The translations under genes were made by a program, and so were the position numbers. DNA of 64,000 nt from contig OY754972.1 in NCBI GenBank assembly GCA_963576475.1, forward strand, positions 11,057,062 to 11,121,061, written 5' to 3'. The notes under the pieces are model-generated. The model saw only the letters and a program-made list of their open reading frames with translations. It searched no databases and was not told the DNA's origin. The DNA is from Molanna angustata (lineage: Eukaryota > Arthropoda > Insecta > Trichoptera > Molannidae). Shown piece after piece: positions 21,697-31,710 of the stretch; position 1 is the first letter of the stretch, and every line of letters starts with the position of its first letter.

Positions 21697-21764
21697 GTTA
21701 TCGGTATACTTTAATGAACACCTTACTTCGATTAAATATTGAGAAAAAAGTACAGTAATTCTTA

Positions 21765-21965
21765 ATCAGGACTTGTGAAGATTGATATGGGAAGTCAATA
21801 AAAAAACACAAAAGTTGAACGTTGCGCAAACGCACATCACATAAACCAGTAAAGTAATCACATAAACCAGCCGATGACAGATCGTAAGCCCTGTAGGTGC
21901 TTGATTTACCGATTCTCCTATACATTTGAGTTTCGCCTCTATTGAGATATTAAAAAAAATATGCA
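21765..21965 (-). mobile_element. MITE-A fragment, inverted
   Basis: GAACGTTGCGCAAACGCACA, CGTAAGCCCTGTAGGTGC and TCGCCTCTATTGAGATATT are the complement of MITE-A words found at 30.6 and 40.4 kb. Two overlapping short ORFs here are incidental. Confidence 0.65.
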
Positions 21966-22540
21966 CTTAATGTAACATAATATTTAACATCATGACGAAA
22001 CTTATATAACGCAGTCTCTATATGATACCTGACGAGAAATTAATGTAAAAATTGCGCTAAAAAATTGTGAAATCATAACTCTAAGGTATTCCATAATAAT
22101 TGAAATTTAAAAAGGTTGAACACCACTGATGTAGACATTAGATATGATCACGAACCAGAGGCTAGTTAGTCCGTTTCGTGTCCAGGTGTGAGATACCTAA
22201 CCAGCGGGCCGTGAAAGCAAAGTTAAATATTTAACTTCAAATGAAAGTGAAGTGTTAATATAATATATGTGTGTGAGTAAATATAAACCATCAAGATTAT
22301 GTGTTATCACGTTGTGATATACGTAGTATAGGCCGGCCACGCTTGACTTTAGTATGACGTCATCAAAAAACTATGCGACCCGTCGTAAGTCGTATGTTTG
22401 TACATGTAATTTGGATGTCAATACGGTGACCATCATTTTGTTTACAATGGACCCAATTTTTTTATTTAACTTTGATCATCTTTCCATTTTCACTTATTAC
22501 ATCATTTAAGACAATAAAGAATGTAATTATTAATTCTTAC

Positions 22541-22660
22541 CTTACTTAACATGTCTGCGTAAGGGCAGCTATAAGGAATTGGGTCCATTCTACGCTTCCG
22601 AAGTAGTGCACTACGTAGCCTTTGGGAAGGTTTGCAATCTGATAAATTAATAATATATTT
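22541..22660 (-). repeat. Repeated segment with an ATG and a good splice donor
   Basis: The minus strand reads ATGGACCCAATTCC... and then TTAAGTAAG|GTAAGA, so it could be a first exon (MDPIPYSCPYADMLSK). However its upstream part (TGCAAACC...CTACGTAGTGC) recurs, inverted in the same sense, at 44571-44640, so it is part of a dispersed repeat. The word ATGGACCCAATT also occurs on the + strand at 22446, forming a small inverted repeat with 22579-22590. Confidence 0.35.
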
Positions 22661-22885
22661 TTTCGATCTTATAATAAGAGAAGGTGAAACACAGAATTCG
22701 GTCAAGATTGTTCTATAGTAGGGCTGCTGTGTTAATGGAGGAGTCCGAGAAGCAACTGGTTCGAGTATGTTGAAGGTTTACTGTGATTTGATGTTGCAAC
22801 TGAGGACTTTACACAATATAAACAATTTTTCAAAAGTAAAACAGGTCATGTTAAACACATCACGTTAGTAAATATTCAATGTCAT

Positions 22886-23381
22886 TTAATCACTGTCCTC
22901 GATATCCGGTGTGTCATCATTCGTTTCGAGCGATTTCAAAGTGACAGGTATTACTAAAAACATATAAATATTTCATCATTATTTTGAGTTATTGAAATTC
23001 TCACAATAGGTACTTGAAAAACCGATATGATGGACAAATATTGATAGAATGAAAAGAATAGTAAGGGTAATAAATCATAATCAATTTCATTTTTATAGAT
23101 GTTCAACTTATATTTTGAATGCATTTCATATATTTTTCTTTTGACTGCATCTTTTGTAAAATTGTCAACGTCGACATATTAATTTTTATAACTCTACGTT
23201 TTTTTGGTGTTTCTAATAGAGGTGTATCACTACTCATTCTCTTTTTTATCGTGGACACATTATATTCGGTGATACCACATGCTTCTGCAGTTCTCTAAAG
23301 AGTATAATTTTATTCAATAACTGTACATATATTTTAATATTTGCACATTCTTTTACGTACCTTACATGGTTTCGTCATCAT
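22886..23381 (-). pseudogene. Remnant of a spliced Tc1/IS630-like transposase gene
   Basis: On the minus strand a 7-codon exon (MMTKPCK, 23381-23361) ends at a donor AAG|GTACGT. Acceptor CTTTAG (23300-23295) opens exon 2 at 23294: RTAEACGITEYNVSTIKKR, a helix-turn-helix of the kind found at the N-terminus of this transposase group, then TPKKRR and, after a one-base frame change, VDNFTKDAVKRKIYEMH (the group's DDFDxxAxRRxxHEF block). A last exon (22953-22886) after TTTTTAG gives PVTLKSLETNDDTPDIEDSD and a stop, an acidic C-terminus. The catalytic DDE region is missing. The family link is from memory of typical members, not from a search. Confidence 0.5.
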
Positions 23382-24054
23382 TACAATAAGAATATTATAG
23401 AAATTTTGACAAAATATTTAATAAATAATAAAATATCAATGACAAATAAATGGTTGTGGTGTGTATGAAACAAATTGCATACATTCTATTTGTTAAAATA
23501 ATGTTTTTGTTGTTTAAAAATACGCACTAGGACAAATTGTCACCCTATAGACGAAGATTTGAAATATTTCTTTAAAACGTCATTCACATTCACAAACGTC
23601 ACGTGGTATCTTCGAAATAAGTGTATGATTTATAAAAGACGTACGTTTCAACATTTTATATGGGAGTTTGGTTTTTTCACTGCGACTTACTTTCATCTTC
23701 CGTCTTTGTTTTTTTATATACAGAGAATAAGAAATAGATACATTAAAAGCAGAAGTATTTTTGTTCGATCGACATATTTTTGCGATGAGTCATACCAAAG
23801 TCAAGATTGGCCAGCCTATATATTATTAATCAATATATCATATTATTTTCTAAGTCCGAATTGTTGCTATAGCGTAACGTCATTATTTTATATAGACTTT
23901 TACATGCGGTCAGTTCAATTAGAATTAGATGAATTTCAAAAATATGTAAATTTGAAAATGGGGCTGTACAAAACCGATCGCAGTCGTAATGAGATTTTTA
24001 TTTATAATAAAAAAATTAAATAGAATTCCATCAAAAACTTCTTGTCCAAAAACA

Positions 24055-24154
24055 AAATTTAATTCTATTGTAGAGTTTGACTAATTAAAATCTAAATTTA
24101 TTTATATTGTAGAGATTGACTAATCAAAATCTAAATTTAATTTTATTGTAATTA
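24055..24154 (+). repeat. 39-bp tandem repeat, 2.5 copies
   Basis: The unit starts AAATTTAATTCTATTGTAGA and ends AATTAAAATCT. Copies run 24055-24093 and 24094-24132, with a partial third copy to about 24154. The copies differ at several positions. Confidence 0.65.
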
Positions 24155-24374
24155 AGAACACTGTTAGCTCAGCACCCTATGCCTAAATTTAGCTAGCGTC
24201 TTTATAATGTTCTCCTTAGATAAATAGCAATCTATGAAATAAACAATTTTTGAGATACATATTTCTAGGAATGCCCAATGCAACTAAATAAGTAGGTAGT
24301 TTTTGTCCACTGACGAACGTATATTTACTACTTAAAAAGCTTATTACTTTTAACTATTTATAGCATTTTCGCTG

Positions 24375-24560
24375 TAAATCACCGGCTTAGAATAGTGCTT
24401 CCAATATTTTCTTTAATCATATTGTTCCATTCTTGCGTTGTATATTTCCTTCGCCTTTCGTTCTTCATTCATTCTTTACTTATGTGACTAAATCGTCGTA
24501 TTTTCCTTCTTTCATTCTGTTTATAATATTCTTCTTCAAGTTACACTCAGCTTTAATAAT
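24375..24560 (-). pseudogene. Scraps of a SINE head and an RTE-like LINE
   Basis: GGCTTAGAATAGTGCTTCCA (24385 on) is the start of the SINE-like element also at 52.6 kb. Beyond it, the minus strand at about 24560-24430 encodes degraded HISKxMNEERxxKEIYN-type sequence, the RTE-like C-terminus (HIERMNDERLTKKIY at 11.1 kb). Both are short and decayed. Confidence 0.4.
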
Positions 24561-25094
24561 ATAATTCTGCCAATTGAAATATACCTTAAACATCAGGGCG
24601 AAATCTATATTATACCTACACTCGTTGCCTGATACCCGGTGAGAACTTGAAATATAAAAATTATCTTAAAATTTGCTTAACTATCTATTATCACAAAGCG
24701 GAGAAGTGAGAAAGCTGACACAATATTATATAATTTCATAAAACGTCTCCGAACTATAAACCCAGGGAATAAGGAATTCTTAGACTTATACATACTATTT
24801 ATAAACCCAAGGGGATAGTGGATTGTTACACCCCGTAAGAATATAAGTTTAAAAGGCGTCGTGTACAAACTATATAACCTATATACATCTATTAAACGAC
24901 TTTTCTACTTGCAATTTAAAAGAATCCCAACTCTTCACTAGTTGCAATTTACTTCGGATACAACGTAGCTAAACAACATGGAGAACACCGCCCATCTTAC
25001 TCGGATGATACACACAACTTTATAGAAAAAACGAGATGGAAAAAGATTAACAGCTAATGTCCGCCGGCGACGGACGACGGACAATACATATCTT

Positions 25095-25193
25095 CCGTTT
25101 CGGCCGAAACGGACAAGTGTAATTTGCATCAGTTACGGTTCAGAAAAATCGGCAACACCTTTTGTATTAAATATTAATACAAAGGTGTTGCCA
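25095..25193. repeat. Two strong palindromes
   Basis: TCCGTTTCGG and its complement form a perfect 20-bp palindrome at 25095-25114. A longer hairpin spans about 25151-25193: GGCAACACCTTT(T)GTATTAA, a 3-base centre, then TTAATACAAAGGTGTTGCC. Preceding sequence has GGACGACGGACA-type duplications. This may be a minimal TIR element; no function is assigned. Confidence 0.6.
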
Positions 25194-25860
25194 AAAGGCA
25201 TAATATACTGCGGTGTAATTTTTTCAACTTGAGTATTTTTTTATTTATTTTCCTATTTCTACTTTTTGCCTATATAACTTTAGCTCTTACAATGAATAAT
25301 TTGATGTTGAATTTATCTCTTAAAATTTCAATTTTGAAATTAGTTTGTGCATTTTAATATTACCCAGAATAATTTAAAAATATGATTTTTTTACTGCTTG
25401 CTTGTTCCCTTTACTTTTGCTATGAAAATTGCAAATTTTTAGCCAGGGTAATATTTGATGTTACTTTTCTCATCGTGTTTCGAATGTACCCGCCCTATGA
25501 TGATGATAGAAAAAGAAATAATTAAGAAATAAAAAATATGTTTAGGTATTACTTTTTTATATAAGTGAAAACATGTATTTAGGAATGAAACTGTATGTAT
25601 TATTTTTGTTATTATTATTATTATGTTTGCTGTATATTTTCTGAATAAAATGAAAATAAAATAAAATAATATTTAAAAAAGTGTATTTTTGTGATATATA
25701 ATGCAAGTAATTTTCTGCCTCCTCGGAACAGGCTCAGCCTAGTGAGGTGGTTTATATATAAAAAATGTCATATAATGTATTTAATTGGATTTTTTTCTTA
25801 TATTTATTGTTTTTTTTATGTTTTATGGTTTTCGATAAAAAAATGTTTTTTTTTATTTTT
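25194..25860. other. AT-rich stretch with old repeat words
   Basis: GGAACAGGCTCAGCCTAGTG near 25728 recurs inverted near 26052 (GGCATAGCCTGTGC), so this contains a diverged LINE 3'-UTR copy on the + strand. TTATTATTATTATTATG at about 25609-25625 is a microsatellite. No gene seen. Confidence 0.35.
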
Positions 25861-26827
25861 TTCTATCCAAAAATATACAGTATATATGAGATACAAAATA
25901 TCTTAAGATAACATAAGCTTATTCATACATAGTTAACATACAATGTAAATATAAGTTATCTCATTTCAATAAATATCAATTTACCACTTCACTGGTGCTT
26001 ACATAGTTGAAGCCATATCTTTTTGTTTGTATCTTTGTTACTAGCCCCCTCACTAGGCATAGCCTGTGCTAAGGTGAGCTAGTTTTATGTTATTGTCTAT
26101 TACGTTGTTTATTTATAGATACATTTACATATTATATAAGTACATGTACATACATACGCTACGCATTCAAACGTATGCATCTTTCCTTCTAAATACAATA
26201 TTTCATAATGAGTCATGCACACACAACCAAAAATTGTGGAAATAAATTATTTGTTTCACTTTTTTTCAATTGTCTATTCTGTTGTTTGTAATAGTGCATT
26301 TACATTTTATTTGGAAGAATTATTTCCTTAAGGATTTTTTCATCTATTTCATAAACCCATCTTAGTGATAGTTTTTTAAATTCTTTTGCATTACTGATGT
26401 TTTTAATATTTGTTGGTAAACTATTGAAAAGTTTTGTTGAAAAATATCGTACACTACGTTGTCCAAAAGTTGTTTTAATATATGGTATATTTAAGGTATT
26501 TGTTGTACTTAATCTAGTGTGTTTATATTGTTGTGAGCTAGTATATTGATCTTCTCTTTTTAGCTTGTATATTAGCAGATTTTTTGCATATATTTTTGTA
26601 ATTGTTGGAACTTTGAATTTAGTAAAAATCTCTTCAGTATTCGTTCGAATAGGTACCTTAAGTATAACTTTTATAATAGCTTTTTGGGCTATGTCTATTT
26701 TCTTTATTATTGTTGGCGTTGCACTTCCCCATCCAATAATTCCATATTCCATTATTGAATGACAATGTGTATTATATCCTTGGTTGGTGTTGAGTAGAGA
26801 TGGAGAATAATCCCAGTTGTTCCTCAC
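25861..26827 (-). pseudogene. CR1/jockey-like LINE: polymerase C-terminal third and 3' UTR
   Basis: The minus-strand frame (26827-26300) reads HSIMEYGIIGWGSATPTIIK, IDIAQKAIIKVILKVPI, then FGQRSVRYFSTKLFNSLPTN and FKKLSLRWVYE before a stop, the thumb and C-terminal part of a CR1/jockey-type reverse transcriptase (motif order IxYGIxxWG ... KxIKxIL ... FNxLP ... FKxxL). It is collinear with the copy at 59.6-60.5 kb (IITYGILIWG, SQKLVIKIILSRPI). The catalytic FADD block is missing through 5' truncation. A 3' UTR of up to about 430 bases follows toward 25861, where A-rich sequence begins. Confidence 0.7.
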
Positions 26828-26844
26828 ATATATTCACAGTATAC

Positions 26845-26940
26845 ATATATACCTGGTTCGATTCCCGGTGGAGACACAGTTTTTAAAATTGTGTTTTCAG
26901 TCTGGATCTGTGAGACGATAAATATCGTGTCTCCAAAATG
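26845..26940 (+). mobile_element. SINE family 1-like fragment
   Basis: GGTTCGATTCCCGGTGGAGA (B box), TTTTCAGTCTGGATCTGTGA and GACGATAAATATCGT match the head and body of the SINEs at 16.4 and 42.2 kb. The A box and the GAAT tail are not present. Confidence 0.6.
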
Positions 26941-26941
26941 T

Positions 26942-27000
26942 GGCAACTTGTTATTGGGTGCGTGTTAAATAATTATTTGACATAGCACCTGTTAGTTGCC
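26942..27000 (+). repeat. 59-bp repeat with GGCAACT/AGTTGCC ends
   Basis: The segment starts GGCAACTTGTTATTGGGTGC and ends ACCTGTTAGTTGCC. Its outer seven bases are inverted copies of each other. A close copy of the same length lies at 63934-63992. Confidence 0.6.
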
Positions 27001-27773
27001 TGAGAAGCTACATAAAAGTTATATAGAATTGTACACAATACACCATCGCAAAATTGGCACACAACATACCTACTATAATATAATAAATAACAACATCAGT
27101 CACTAATGCTGTCTTGCTTGCACTCACACTTTCACATATCTCACAATATTGTTTGTTGACACACGTTTGTGGCTCGAACCGAAGCGGAAACGGACCATTC
27201 GGTTCGACGAGTTCGTGGTTAGTGCCTCATCATCACCACCTCACAGCCCAGAAACTTAATACCTCGAAGCTCAATTTTCAAGATGCGAGCAAAAAGTCAG
27301 TCGACTCTTTCAGAGGGGAAAACTCATTTGCTAGCATAACAGGATTACTTTCTGTTTAGTACCGCACTGAAATTTGCCCTCAATATTCTATTACAAAGTT
27401 AAAGGGTCATTTAATCCTTTGATTGACATTCAGTCTTCATGGGTTTCGGAGAGTTGGTATAAGTACTTACCTAATCCCAAATTAAATAGTGGAAAATCCT
27501 TAAAATCCGCAGAAATTTTGCCTTAGAAGTCTTTGTTAAAAATATTATTTAAAAACCCCACTTCGCAATTGAGAAAATAAGCTCTGTTCGTAAATTGTGC
27601 ATATTTACTACTTCAATATTACGAAATGTCTACTTTTATACAATACGATACGATAAAAATATTTCTTATCCCGAAAATTATTTAAACAAAAGCTTATTTT
27701 TCTATTGTTATAGGTATTTAAAGTTACCAAAAAAAATAGATTTTTAAATAATTTATAGTTTTTTTTTGCTTAG
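27001..27773. other. Unassigned stretch with a less AT-rich patch
   Basis: The segment 27110-27360 is more balanced in composition and holds an 81-codon ORF on the + strand (HHHHLTAQKLNTSKLNFQDA region) without a recognisable motif. It could be host untranslated or coding sequence; no splice or homology evidence decides. Confidence 0.3.
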
Positions 27774-27828
27774 GACCAAATCTCGTTATTAGGAAGGAAT
27801 TTTATATTTAACCACCCTCAATATGTTG
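27774..27828 (+). CDS. Candidate internal exon C (18 codons)
   Basis: A strong acceptor (GTTTTTTTTTGCTTAG) and donor (TTG|GTAAGT) enclose 55 bases. Only one frame is open: DQISLLGRNFIFNHPQYV with one base left over. That frame starts in phase 0, exactly as exon B at 19.0-19.2 kb ends, so the two could be consecutive exons of one + strand gene with a TE-filled 8.5-kb intron. A possible continuation is the strong acceptor TATTTTTTGCAG near 31995, followed by nine codons and a stop. The protein is unrecognised. Confidence 0.38.
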
Positions 27829-28177
27829 GTAAGTACCTTAAAATGTTAATTTTCAAGAAAAAAAAACACTATTTCAAAAATAAAGAAAATACAGAGAAAA
27901 TACATTATACAAACGAAGAACTGTGAGTAACAAAAGTTTAAAAAAACTATGTACTTTTAAGGTGGCGTTGAAAAAACTAAAGAAGTGCAACACATATTAA
28001 ATATTTATAACAAATCTTTTAATATAAGAGATATCATTTTTAAAAATCATCGGTACGAACAAATAAAGGTAACACATTAACAAACGATCGTCATTTTATA
28101 AAAAGGAATATATACTCCTGCAGAATATCAAATCTCTTTTCTACATCCACAGATATACAATATGAATTCCATTTTCC

Positions 28178-28453
28178 TTCATTCATTCATACTATCACGG
28201 CATATCCCACAATTTGGGATAACCAGTGACAGTTTTTCACCATAAAAGGAAACACGACACGAGCGTGTATCCCATAATACCAGTTTCGTTTTATTCAACC
28301 TACATTCAGAATGGGTGGTGAACCTCATTGCTGAACTATGTGAGATATTATTGTTGCCTGTTGTATTTTCGATTACCCGTCTCTTATGGTACACCCGAAA
28401 ACTATGATACTAAAAAATAGTGGAAGCACTATTCTAAGCCTGTGCCTCACAGC
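28178..28453 (-). mobile_element. SINE family 1-related element, minus orientation
   Basis: The ATTC tail and CATACTATCACGGCATATCC at the low-coordinate end, CCACCCATTCTGAATG-type body and a head GGCTTAGAATAGTGCTTCCA match the element at 52.6-52.9 kb. Its head differs from the tRNA-like head at 42.3 kb, while body and tail are shared. Confidence 0.7.
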
Positions 28454-28455
28454 AG

Positions 28456-28610
28456 AAATAATAATAATAATAAACACTTCCTTGCACTCTGCGCAAGTGG
28501 CGAGTTTATTACCGTATGGCGATTTCTTACTACTAATCAGTGTTTCCAGCCCAGAGAAGCAATATTTGCCTGTTATGCCTGCTGGGGATCGAACCCAGGA
28601 CGCCCGGATT
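28456..28610 (-). mobile_element. SINE family 3, minus orientation
   Basis: An AATAATAAT tail (28456 on), then CACTTCCTTGCACTCTGCGC and AAGTGGCGAGTTTATTACCG, and at the far end a B box (complement of GGGTTCGATCCCC) followed by GACGCCCGG. It matches the 56.6-kb copy. The A-box half of the head is degraded. It abuts the 5' end of the SINE at 28178-28453. Confidence 0.7.
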
Positions 28611-28707
28611 ATCCATCAATAACTAAAATCAAAAGTTCTAACTAAAGATAATTTATAACTAAACGTTTTTTTTATCATTAAAGAAGTAAAAAGTTGAACC
28701 ATTCAAT

Positions 28708-29545
28708 ATGTTCATTCATATTGATTCTGTCGTAAATAAAAGCTACAGAAACTTGGGTTTCATACAAAGAATAACCAAATCCTTCAAAGAAACAACCTCG
28801 CTTGTTCTTCTATTTAATGCCATCGTTAGAAGTCATTTGGAGTTTGCATCAACCGTATGGAGCCCTAGTTACAATATTCACATCGACAGAATTGAGAGGA
28901 TTCAGAGAAGGTTTGTTAAAACGCTCAATTTTAGAAAAAAAATTTACCGCCATGATTATGACCAATCTTTAAAATTACATGGGTTTATATCACTTGAAAA
29001 AAGAAGAAAGATATCCGATGTCTATCTGCTTTATAAAATACTTAATAACCTTGTAGACAGCTCTTACCTACTCCAAAAAATTTCTTTCAACTGCCCCATG
29101 AAAACAACACGCCAAAATCACCTTTTCTATACACCATACTGCAGAACAAATTACGCACAGAATAATTATGTAAACAGATGCTTAAATTATTACAATAGTC
29201 TTGACCCCCAACCTGATATATTTAACTCCACACAGACATCGATGAAACGCCAATTACGCGCAGTTATTGGTAATATTACTGGTTAAAAATCAAACCTACT
29301 TTCCTTAAACATTCATCCCTTCCTTATCAACGCTTTCCTATATCCATTACCCTTCCCTTTCCCCCACATACACTCACCATCTTACAATGACTACCCAACA
29401 TCAATAACATATAATAATTTAAATATGTGAAACTTTATAATTGGCTATATATTTTGTATTCTCATTTGCAATTAAGTATTATAAATGTATAGCTGTTAAG
29501 TTTCCAAGCAAATAAAAAATTAAAATAAAATAAAATAAAATAAAA
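28708..29545 (+). pseudogene. LINE (jockey/CR1/R1-like): polymerase C-terminus, 3' UTR and tail
   Basis: An open frame of about 190 codons reads SYRNLGFIQRITKSFKETTS, FNAIVRSHLEFASTVWSPSY, RIERIQRRFVKTLNFRKK and CLNYYNSLDPQPDIFNST, the thumb/C-terminal part of a non-LTR reverse transcriptase (VRSxLEYxxxVWSP ... IERIQRRF). The catalytic YADD block is upstream of the truncation point and absent. A 3' UTR of about 230 bases ends in an AAATA/AAAAT tail at 29509-29545. The unbroken frame suggests a relatively young insertion. Confidence 0.75.
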
Positions 29546-29849
29546 GATTCAAACCGATGAAAACTCCGAAATACTTAGCTATTGTAAATAATTTCAAACA
29601 AAAACAATTTTCAACTTACAACAATTTGATACAAAGCGTTCAGAAACAGCCTCGGATTTCAAAGGGTCAGAGATGCCGCTTACCTGAAACAGGGGAGAAT
29701 AATAATAATTAGTAAATCAAACAAAAATATTATCTATAATTAATAAAACAATGTGAATGTCAGACCGCTTGTGCGTCTGTCTGACTGTGCCCTCTGTAAC
29801 AACAAATCAATTATATTGGAATCCAGCCCACGATCCCCTCAAAACCTTG

Positions 29850-30222
29850 GTTTCAGGGAAGAGAGTTTTCCAGAAGAGATGTTTCCTGTTTAACGAGAAT
29901 GAGTATCAATCTATGATTGTGGTCTAGAGGAGGAGACTCTGAAACATATGTTTTTTAATTGTAATTACCGGTTTAATATCAGTGGTTTGTATCAGTCCTT
30001 GATCGGCACAGTTCATTAATATCTCTCACCTGTTATCTCTTAATAATTCAGAAATTAATGTCTTATTGTTAAAATTTCCTAAAACACACAAACTTGAACT
30101 GACTTTATTTTGAGCTTATTAATATTCTCCTAAACAACTCCTAGCCTTATTTTTTTTATTGATATTTTAATTCAAGGCATATAGCACTCTAAATAGGGTG
30201 AATTGCCATATAAAACAAAAAA
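29850..30222 (+). pseudogene. LINE zinc-knuckle scrap with 3' UTR
   Basis: YDCGLEEETLKHMFFNCNYR is the C-terminal C...H...C knuckle of a LINE polymerase. The downstream UTR ends GGTGAATTGCCATATAA and an A run at about 30210-30222. No longer frame survives. Confidence 0.5.
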
Positions 30223-30630
30223 AAAACAATTATATAATATACCTAGGGACTTTTTGTGTGAGTGTTTCTGGGAGGTTGAAGTTGCACACCAGTTATTTAG
30301 TTTTCTACTGTTTTTTTTTTAAAGAATAGATTTTATTATATTAAATAAAATACGTAAATAATTTTGTTTCAAATTTGGTTTCGATGTTGGCATCAACTAA
30401 CACAGTGTCAATGTTTCGAGGTGCATTGAATCCGGCATAGTTTTTTTTTTACCTAGTGGGGCATTGCAGATTCAATAATTATTGTAATGTCATCAGTGTT
30501 TGTATGAATGAATGAATAAATAAAGAACTAGAACAATGATTTGGTATTGTCAAATTTTAGGTTTTATATAAGTTTGTTTAATGTAGATTTTGTATAGGTA
30601 CTTTGTTATTACTGTATTTTGAATAATATG

Positions 30631-31060
30631 TGTTTTTTAACAGATTTTTAATTATCTCAATAGAGACGAAGTTGGAATATTTACTGTAGGAGAACCGGGA
30701 AATCATGGAGTGCTAGAGCTTAGCCGGACACGAAAAAGAAAATAAGAAAGGCACCTACAGGGCTTACGACCTATTATAGGCTGGTTCACGTGATCACTTT
30801 ATGCGCTTGCGCAATGTTCACCAATTATGCCTTTTTAATGAGATCCCTATCAATTCAATTTTGAAAGTTCTATATATTGTAATACTAAAATTATTTTCGC
30901 TTGAAAATAAGGAATTTTTACTAAAGCCATCTATGTGTGTAAACTTCGTCTCTATTGAGATAATTAAAAATCTGTTAAAAAACATCTTTGACTCCCGACA
31001 GAGGAAAAAAATCCAATGTTTGCGCATATGCAATAATAAAAAATATTCGAATAATATGTG
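30631..31060. mobile_element. MITE-A, best copy, with perfect 43-bp inverted repeats
   Basis: The 43 bases at 30631-30673 are a perfect inverted copy of 30942-30984 (core CTCAATAGAGACGAAGTT). Between them lie the family words CACCTACAGGGCTTACGACC and TTATGCGCTTGCGCAATG. The 12-base word GAATAATATGTG occurs at 30621-30632 and 31049-31060 and may be a target duplication, in which case the element is 30633-31048. Short ORFs on both strands are incidental. Other copies: 6.2, 14.3, 21.8, 40.4, 40.8, 44.7 and 45.3 kb. Confidence 0.75.
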
Positions 31061-31410
31061 TATTATAAAATCAGATTGTGATATATAAGTATGTTTTGTT
31101 TTTCTATTTTGTACTGTACATGTTTTTAATACATTTATTTCTACTATATTTAATAATATTACATTATCATAAGGGTACAAAATATGTTACAAATTGTCTT
31201 TGGATTTTTTATTCTCTGTTTATATAATAATCCCCCAAAAGCACGAATACAAACTTCTTTGGGGAGTACTTATGGATAATAAATATTGCCTACTGTTAAT
31301 TGTGTATTTTTTAACAAATTAATTTATACAGATACCTATGTACATTAAAAAAAGTATTTATTCTGTGTTGAAATTTTATTGCGAGCAATAATGAAATTAT
31401 AAACATTACG

Positions 31411-31710
31411 ATAGGTACACGAATAAGTTATTATTTTTAAAAGATTGTGTCATCATACCAATAGGTACACGAATAAGTTATTATTTTTAAAAGATTGTGT
31501 CATCATACCAATAGGTACACGAATAAGTTATTATTTTTAAAAGATTGTGTCATCATACCAATAGGTACACGAATAAGTTATTATTTTTAAAAGATTGTGT
31601 CACCATACAAATAGGTACACGAATAAGTTATTATTTTTAAAAGATTGTGTCATCATACCAATAGGTACACGAATAAGTTATTATTTTTAAAAGATTGTGT
31701 CATCATACCA
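31411..31710 (+). repeat. 50-bp tandem repeat, six copies
   Basis: The unit begins ATAGGTACACGAATAAGTTA and ends GTGTCATCATACCA. Six head-to-tail copies run without interruption. The copy at 31561-31610 differs at two positions (CACCATACAA); the others appear identical. Confidence 0.9.

Larger units (their letters stand above)
22331..23816 (-). mobile_element. TATA-flanked TIR transposon, internally decayed (Tc1/IS630-like)
   Basis: Inverted ends GGCCGGCCACGCTTGACTTT (22331 on) and GGCTGGCCAATCTTGACTTT (complement, ending 23816) continue for about 33 bases with most positions shared (for example AGTATGACGTCAT against GGTATGACTCAT). TATA sits directly outside both ends (22327-22330 and 23817-23820), consistent with a TA or TATA duplication. 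The minus strand carries three pieces of a spliced transposase gene, but most of the DDE domain is gone, so the copy is non-autonomous. Confidence 0.6.

Noticed and set aside
23559..24023. 154-codon ORF on the + strand
   Set aside because: It runs across the right end of the TIR transposon at 22331-23816 into unrelated AT-rich DNA, starts at TTG, and is dominated by Phe, Tyr, Ile and Asn, as expected by chance.
26565..26762. ORF on the + strand
   Set aside because: It is the shadow of the minus-strand LINE polymerase at 26300-26827.
30801..31180. Overlapping ORFs on both strands
   Set aside because: They lie within or across MITE-A and its inverted repeat.
31411..31710. Second array with CRISPR-like regularity
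   Set aside because: Units are contiguous 50-mers without spacers.
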